From contig JAJDNS010000061.1 in the NCBI GenBank assembly GCA_022340585.1, forward strand, positions 47,957-111,956: 64,000 nucleotides of DNA, in the 5' to 3' direction. The notes under the pieces are model-generated. The model was not told the DNA's origin and searched no databases. It worked only from the letters and a program-made list of their open reading frames with translations. The position numbers and the translations under genes are program-made. The stretch comes from Acidobacteriota bacterium (GTDB taxonomy: Bacteria; Acidobacteriota; Vicinamibacteria; Fen-336). Numbering within the stretch: position 1 is the first letter of the stretch; each line of letters starts with the position of its first letter. This document shows, one piece after another, positions 58,696 through 64,000 of the stretch.

Positions 58696-60047
58696 TGGCC
58701 ACCGCCGCGCCCCGGGCCGGCCGGAGCGGGCCGGCCGCCGTCGTCGCCGCGGTGGGGTGGGTGGGGGACGGCCTGGCGGCCCTGTGGCGTTGGTCGCTCG
58801 ACTCCTCCCACCTCTACCGCCGTCTCCGCCGTCTCTGGCGCGAGCGCTTCACCGCCCGGGGTCGCTTCGTCTTCCTGCTGTGCGTCGTCGTGGGCTTCGC
58901 CGGCGTCGACACCCGGCAGGCCCTCGTCTACCAGCTGTTCGCCCTGGCCGTCGGGCCCCTGCTGGTGGCCGGGGTCCTGGCCCTGCGCCGGCCGCCCCGG
59001 GTCCGTCTCGTGGGCGGTCTGCCCCGGCGCCTGACCGCGGGTCGGCCGCTGGCCGCGAGCGTCGACGTGGAGACCGAGGGACCGTGGGAGAGCGGAAACC
59101 TCGTCGTCTCGTGGACCGGGCCCTCCCACACCGGGCGTGGCGTGACCGTGGAGCCAATCGACTCCTTCCTGGACTGTGCTCCCGGGCGACCCGGCCACGC
59201 GCAGATCCGGGTGGCGGCCGCGCGCCGGGGACGGTACGTGGTTCCCGGACTGGGTGCGAGCGGCACCGACCCCCTGGGTCTCCTGGCCACCCGACGCTCC
59301 TTCCGCCAGCCGAGCCAGGCGCTCCTCGTCTACCCTCGCTTCTTCACCCTCGACGATCTCCGGCTCCCGGTGGGTCGGCGTTATCAGCCGGGGGGCATCC
59401 CCCTCGCCGCGAGCCTGGGCGACTCCAACGAGTTCGTGGGCACCCGGGAGTACCGGGAAGGCGATCCCCTGCGCAAGATCCACTGGCGCTCGTGGGCCCG
59501 GCGGGGCCTGCCCGTCGTCAAGGAGTACCAGGAGGAGTACTTTTCCCGCATCGCCCTCGTCTTCGACACCTTCCTGCCCCGGCGCCCGCGAGCGGTCGAA
59601 CGGAGGGGCTTCGAGGCGGGGGTCTCCCTCGTCGCCTCCATCGCCGACCTGTTCAGCCGGAGCGAGCAGATCGTGGACCTCTTCGCCGCCGGCCCGGACA
59701 TCTACCAGCTGAGCGCAGGACGGAGCCTCGCCTATCTCGCCAACGTCCTCGACGTCCTCGCCTGCCTCGAGCCGTGTCACGAGCCCCCGTTCGACGAGGT
59801 GGGCCCGGTCCTCCACGAGAACCTCGCCCAGCTCACGACGGTGGTGGCGGTGGTGCTCGACTGGGACGAGCAGCGCGAGGCCTTCCTGCTGGGGCTCCGC
59901 GAGCTGGGGGTCGCGGTTCGGACCTTCATCGTGCACCCCGGACCCACCGGGCGGCGGTGGGACCGGGTGGCCCCCGCGCTCGGAGAGATCACCCTCGTCT
60001 CGCCGGACGAGGTGGAGCGGCGCCTCGTCGTGGGGGAGCAGAGGTGA
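58695..60047 (+). CDS. DUF58 (vWA-like) protein
   Basis: [33 protein letters not shown]. Confidence 0.9.
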   Translation: MATAAPRAGRSGPAAVVAAVGWVGDGLAALWRWSLDSSHLYRRLRRLWRERFTARGRFVFLLCVVVGFAGVDTRQALVYQLFALAVGPLLVAGVLALRRPPRVRLVGGLPRRLTAGRPLAASVDVETEGPWESGNLVVSWTGPSHTGRGVTVEPIDSFLDCAPGRPGHAQIRVAAARRGRYVVPGLGASGTDPLGLLATRRSFRQPSQALLVYPRFFTLDDLRLPVGRRYQPGGIPLAASLGDSNEFVGTREYREGDPLRKIHWRSWARRGLPVVKEYQEEYFSRIALVFDTFLPRRPRAVERRGFEAGVSLVASIADLFSRSEQIVDLFAAGPDIYQLSAGRSLAYLANVLDVLACLEPCHEPPFDEVGPVLHENLAQLTTVVAVVLDWDEQREAFLLGLRELGVAVRTFIVHPGPTGRRWDRVAPALGEITLVSPDEVERRLVVGEQR

Positions 60048-62146
60048 GCCAGGATCCCGCGTCGACCATGCCTCCGCGCCCGGCGGGAACGGGGGTCCTC
60101 TCCCGGTGGGCGCTGCACCTGGCCCTCGTCGCCGCCCTCGGCGCGTTCGTCGTGGCCCGGGACGACCGGTCGGTCCTCCTCCTCCTCGTCCCCCTCGCCC
60201 TCGCCCCGGCGCTGCGGTGGCGCCGGGCCCCGGGGTGGGTGGTGGCGCTGCTTCCCGCCGTCGCCCGCGTGGCCCTGCTGCTGACCTTCGTCCTCGCCAT
60301 CCTGTGGAGGCAGATGCTCTTCGTTCGTCCCGACGTGGGCCACGCGTGGGGAGGCGTCCTGGGTTGGGTGGTGGCGGTCCTCGCGGTCGTCTTCATCTTC
60401 GGCCACCGGATCTGGCCGGTGAACGCGACGCTCGTGCCGGTCATCGTCGGTCTCCTCGCGCTCAGCGGTTTGGACCCGACGGTGAGCCTGTTCTCCTCCT
60501 TCGCGGGCCTGGGGGCCCTCGGGCTCTGGGCCTTCACGTTCATGTCCGGGGGACCGCGTCGGCTCGGGTGGCCGCTGGCCGCGTTCCTTCTGGCCTCGGT
60601 GGTGACGGTGGTCGGCGTCACGCGCTTCCTGCCCTGGGCCCAGCCGCGCGTGGAGCGGGCGGTGGCGAGCACCTTCGCGGAGGGCACGACGGGCCTCTCC
60701 GAGGAGTCGCGCCTGGGCGACTTCGGGGACCTGGCGGTGTCGAACCGGGTAGTCCTGCGCGTGTGGACGACCGAGCCCCGTCTGCTCCGCGCCTACGTTC
60801 ACCACCAGTTCGACGGTCGGCAGTGGTCCTCGCCGACCCGGGCGGACATGCCGGCCCTCCCGCCGCTGCGCCCGGCGACCGGCCGCGCGGCTGGGACGTG
60901 GTTGGCCGGGGTTCCCGGCTCGGTGTTCGTGATTCCCCCGGGGGAGAGCCCGTCCGCCGGGGCGCCGGGCCTCGTCGAGACGCGGGTCCTCCAGACCGAG
61001 GTGCGGGACTGGCCCCTGCTCCTCCCCGCCGCGCCCTACCTGGTGCGGGCCCCGACCTCGCAGCTCACCCGGAGTCGCACCGGGGTGCTGCGGTGGCCTC
61101 CCTACGAGCCGGCGCTCCTGTACGGGGTGGTGCACGACGGGGGCGGGGCGTCGCGCGGAGAGGAGGAGACCCTCTCGGCCCGAGCCGTCGCCCTCGGGCT
61201 GCCAGGTCGGCTCGATCCTCGGGTGCGCGTTCTGGCCTCGGTGCTGGGCAGTGAGGCCTCCTCGGCGCGGGGGCGGCTCCGAAACACGGTGGAGTGGCTG
61301 CGATCCGGCTACACCTACAGCCTCGACGTGGGCGAGTTCGAGACCGACGACCCCCTGGCGGAGTTCCTGTTCGACAAGAAGAAGGGGTACTGCGAGTACT
61401 TCGCCACCGCGGCCGCGGTGCTCCTGCGCCTCCAGGGGGTTCCCACTCACTACGTCATGGGCTTCAGCGTCGGGCCCCAGAATCTCGTGCCGGGTCGCTT
61501 CGGGGTTGGAGACCACCACCTCGTTCGAGAGTCCGACGCCCACGCCTGGGTCGAGGCGTACGTCGACGGCGAGGGGTGGATCGAGGCCGACCCCACACCC
61601 CCGGCGGGCTTCTCCCGGGTCCACGGGCCCGCCACCGGATGGCTCGCTCCCCTGGTCGAGGCGGCCCGGGTGCACGGGGCCCGAGTGTGGGCGCGGCTGC
61701 GGCACGAGGGACTCGCCGGCCTCGCGACCGCACTCTCGAGCGCGGCCGGCGCTCTCCTCGCCGGCCTGTGGCAGCACCGCCTGGTGACCGGCACGGTTCT
61801 GGCGGTGCTCCTCGTGGCCGCGTCGTGGCCATGGTGGCGGGCGCTGGGGCGGAAGCTCCGCGCACGTCGCCGCGCCCGCCTCGATCGGCAGGCCGCCCTG
61901 CCCGGCGAGCTGGGGACGCTGCTCTCGTCCGTCGAGCGTCACTGGGAGCGGCAGGGGCGACCGCGGCCCCCGTGGCGGGGGTTGCGCGAGCACCTCGACG
62001 ACCTGCCCACCGGGGTCCTCACCCCGGCGGCCCGCGAGGCGAGTGCCGCCGTCGTCGATGCCTGCTACCGCTCGGCTTTTGGCGGGCGGCCTCCTTCTCC
62101 GTCGAAGGTGGACGAGCTGCGCCAGGCCGTGGCCCGGATGAGCTGA
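60044..62146 (+). CDS. TgpA-like transglutaminase-domain membrane protein
   Basis: N-terminal TMs; transglutaminase core KKGYCEYFATAAAVLLRLQGVPTHYVMGF, DAHAWVEAYVDGEGWIEADPTP. Confidence 0.9.
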   Translation: MSQDPASTMPPRPAGTGVLSRWALHLALVAALGAFVVARDDRSVLLLLVPLALAPALRWRRAPGWVVALLPAVARVALLLTFVLAILWRQMLFVRPDVGHAWGGVLGWVVAVLAVVFIFGHRIWPVNATLVPVIVGLLALSGLDPTVSLFSSFAGLGALGLWAFTFMSGGPRRLGWPLAAFLLASVVTVVGVTRFLPWAQPRVERAVASTFAEGTTGLSEESRLGDFGDLAVSNRVVLRVWTTEPRLLRAYVHHQFDGRQWSSPTRADMPALPPLRPATGRAAGTWLAGVPGSVFVIPPGESPSAGAPGLVETRVLQTEVRDWPLLLPAAPYLVRAPTSQLTRSRTGVLRWPPYEPALLYGVVHDGGGASRGEEETLSARAVALGLPGRLDPRVRVLASVLGSEASSARGRLRNTVEWLRSGYTYSLDVGEFETDDPLAEFLFDKKKGYCEYFATAAAVLLRLQGVPTHYVMGFSVGPQNLVPGRFGVGDHHLVRESDAHAWVEAYVDGEGWIEADPTPPAGFSRVHGPATGWLAPLVEAARVHGARVWARLRHEGLAGLATALSSAAGALLAGLWQHRLVTGTVLAVLLVAASWPWWRALGRKLRARRRARLDRQAALPGELGTLLSSVERHWERQGRPRPPWRGLREHLDDLPTGVLTPAAREASAAVVDACYRSAFGGRPPSPSKVDELRQAVARMS

Positions 62147-62153
62147 GGACCAC

Positions 62154-63695
62154 ATGGAGCTGGCTCGCGTCGTCGACCTGGTCGCCCGGGTGCGGGCGAC
62201 CTCCCGCAAGACCGACAAGGTCGCCCTCATTGCCGACGTCCTGGGCCAGACGAGGGGCTGCGAGACGGAGCTCGTGGCCCTCTACCTGACCGGTCGCCTT
62301 CCCCAGGGCCGGGTGGGCATCGGCTGGCGCACGATCCAGGCCGCGATGCCGGAGGGGCCGGCCGTGGGCGAGACCGTGCCCCTCGCCGAGGTGGACCGGG
62401 TGCTCGAAGCGGTGGCCCGGGAGCGAGGGGCGGGGTCGACCGAGCGAAGGAGGGCCGCGCTCCGTGGCCTGCTGGAGCGAGTCGACGAAGGCGGTCGCCG
62501 GTTCCTGGCCCAGCTCCTTCTGGGCGAGGTGCGGCAGGGGGCCCTCGACGGGCTGGTCCGGGATGCCGTGGCCCGGGCGGCGGGGTTGCCGGCGGCCCGG
62601 GTCCGCCAGGCGGGCATGTTCGCGGAGGACCTGGGGCAGCTCGCTCGTGCTGCTCTCGGCCACGGGGAAGAGGGCCTCGCGCGCTTCTCCCTCCGCCTGC
62701 TCTCGCCGGTGGCGCCCATGCTGGCCAGCCCCGCCGACGACGTGGAGGCCGCCCTGGAGCGACTGGGCGAGGCGGCCTTCGAGTACAAGGTCGACGGGGC
62801 CCGCATCCAGGTCCACCGGGCCGGAGACGAGGTGCGCGTCTTCACCCGCCAGCTCCAGGACGTCACCGACCGTGTGCCGGAGGTCGTGGAGTGGGCCCGC
62901 GGCCTGCCGGCCCGTGAGGTGGTGCTGGAGGGGGAGGCCCTCTGTCTCCGCGAGGACGGCCGGCCCCATCCGTTCCAGACCACCATGCGTCGGTTCGGGC
63001 GGTCCAAGGACGTGGCCGCGGCGCGGCGGGCGCTGCCCCTCGCCGGGTTCTTCTTCGATTGCCTCTTCCTGGAGGGGGACGGTCCGCTCGTCGCCCTGCC
63101 GTATGCCGAGCGGGCCGAGCGCCTGGCCGCCCTGGTGCCCGGCGACCGCCGGCTGCCGCGTCTGGTCAGCGCGGACGGGGCGGAGGCGGCGGGGTTCCTG
63201 GCCCGAGCGCTCGAGGCCGGCCACGAAGGCCTGATGGCCAAGTCCCTCCAGGCGCCGTACGTCGCCGGCCAGCGAGGGTTCCACTGGCTCAAGCTCAAGC
63301 CGGCCCGCACCCTGGACCTGATCGTCCTCGCGGCCGAGTGGGGGAGCGGTCGGCGCCGGGGCTGGCTCTCGAACCTGCACCTGGGCGCGCGCGATGCGGA
63401 GAGCGGGCAGCCGGTGATGCTGGGCAAGACGTTCAAGGGTCTGACCGACGCGATGCTCCGGTGGCAGACGGAGAGGCTCCTCGCGCTGGAGACGGGACGC
63501 GACCAGTGGACCGTCCACGTTCGCCCGGAGCTGGTGGTCGAGGTCGCCTTCAGCGACGTCCAGGAGTCGCCCCGTTACCCCGCCGGCCTGGCCCTGCGCT
63601 TCGCCCGCGTGAAGCGGCACCGGCCCGACAAGCCCGCCGCGGAGGCCGACACCGTGCAGACGGTCCGAGCCCTCTTCGAAGCGCAGCGGGCCTGA
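62154..63695 (+). CDS. ATP-dependent DNA ligase (archaeal/LigB-like)
   Basis: Motif I EYKVDGARIQVHR; LEGEALCL; GHEGLMAKSLQAPY; HWLKLKPA. Confidence 0.92.
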   Translation: MELARVVDLVARVRATSRKTDKVALIADVLGQTRGCETELVALYLTGRLPQGRVGIGWRTIQAAMPEGPAVGETVPLAEVDRVLEAVARERGAGSTERRRAALRGLLERVDEGGRRFLAQLLLGEVRQGALDGLVRDAVARAAGLPAARVRQAGMFAEDLGQLARAALGHGEEGLARFSLRLLSPVAPMLASPADDVEAALERLGEAAFEYKVDGARIQVHRAGDEVRVFTRQLQDVTDRVPEVVEWARGLPAREVVLEGEALCLREDGRPHPFQTTMRRFGRSKDVAAARRALPLAGFFFDCLFLEGDGPLVALPYAERAERLAALVPGDRRLPRLVSADGAEAAGFLARALEAGHEGLMAKSLQAPYVAGQRGFHWLKLKPARTLDLIVLAAEWGSGRRRGWLSNLHLGARDAESGQPVMLGKTFKGLTDAMLRWQTERLLALETGRDQWTVHVRPELVVEVAFSDVQESPRYPAGLALRFARVKRHRPDKPAAEADTVQTVRALFEAQRA

Positions 63696-63848
63696 TCGGC
63701 GCCGTCGCACCCGGGCCCTGGATCTGCGTCCCCGGTGGAGTTGCGGGAGACTCGAGGCCGTCGGGCCCGGAGCCCCCGGGCCGTCCAGACGAGGCCGAGG
63801 CAACGAAACCTCCGGGCGGATCGTCTACAGGAGAGAAAAAGGAGTCCC

Positions 63849-63885
63849 TTGACGGAACTACTCAGGTAGTATTACCGTAGTAGTT
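63849..63885 (+). promoter_or_regulatory. Putative promoter with overlapping BlaI/MecI-like operator dyad
   Basis: TTGACG then AACTACT-16 nt-AGTAGTT dyad (63856-63885). Confidence 0.55.
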
Positions 63886-63899
63886 GAAGGAGGACGAGG

Positions 63900-64000
63900 A
63901 TGCCACGGCAGACCCTGGGCGACCTGCAGCACGCGATCATGGCGGTCCTGTGGGATCGGGGTGAGGCCACCACCGCCCAGGTCCACCAGGCGCTCCAGGC
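63900..64000 (+). CDS. BlaI/MecI/CopY-family repressor, N-terminal part; truncated by window end
   Basis: MPRQTLGDLQHAIMAVLWDRGEATTAQVHQALQ; AAGGAGG RBS at 63887. Confidence 0.82.
   Translation, partial: MPRQTLGDLQHAIMAVLWDRGEATTAQVHQALQ

Noticed and set aside
58757-60043. N-terminal ~430 codons of the 1129-aa ORF
   Set aside because: Arg/Pro/Gly-rich out-of-frame translation over the DUF58 gene; the real protein starts near GTG 60044.

Overview
High-GC bacterial chromosome segment, densely coded, with no rRNA, tRNA, CRISPR, prophage or transposase recognised. The kinase/TolB-propeller remnant and overall gene content look Acidobacteriota-like, but that is inference. Main blocks: a regulatory PTS operon (hpf-hprK-rapZ-EIIA-ptsH-ptsI); a fused E1 alpha-beta 2-oxoacid dehydrogenase; a type III PKS / methyltransferase / FAD oxidoreductase cassette; ssb and a complete Tol-Pal operon; recN, miaB, a DUF151 nuclease and parAB; a lipid locus (SDR, serine-palmitoyltransferase-like enzyme, ADC-like protein, lipid kinase, TAM41-like protein, CDP-alcohol phosphatidyltransferase); acs flanked by two MITE-like elements; aat, DHH phosphoesterase and SspB; manA, DUF3014, sppA and a cereblon-like CULT-domain protein; radical SAM enzymes; two surface-sensor-like proteins; MoxR-DUF58-TgpA, an ATP-dependent DNA ligase and the start of a BlaI-type repressor. 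Strongest leads: (1) the lipid locus at 20.9-26.6 kb, which could encode a CDP-activated sphingophospholipid pathway; (2) the small CULT-domain protein with the tri-Trp pocket; (3) a dispersed double-hairpin repeat family, two copies of which are translated in frame as a 24-aa tandem repeat at the HprK C-terminus; (4) a kinase-propeller fusion gene reduced to its first ~23 codons plus the propeller. All assignments come from reading the sequence and recalling family motifs; no searches were run.
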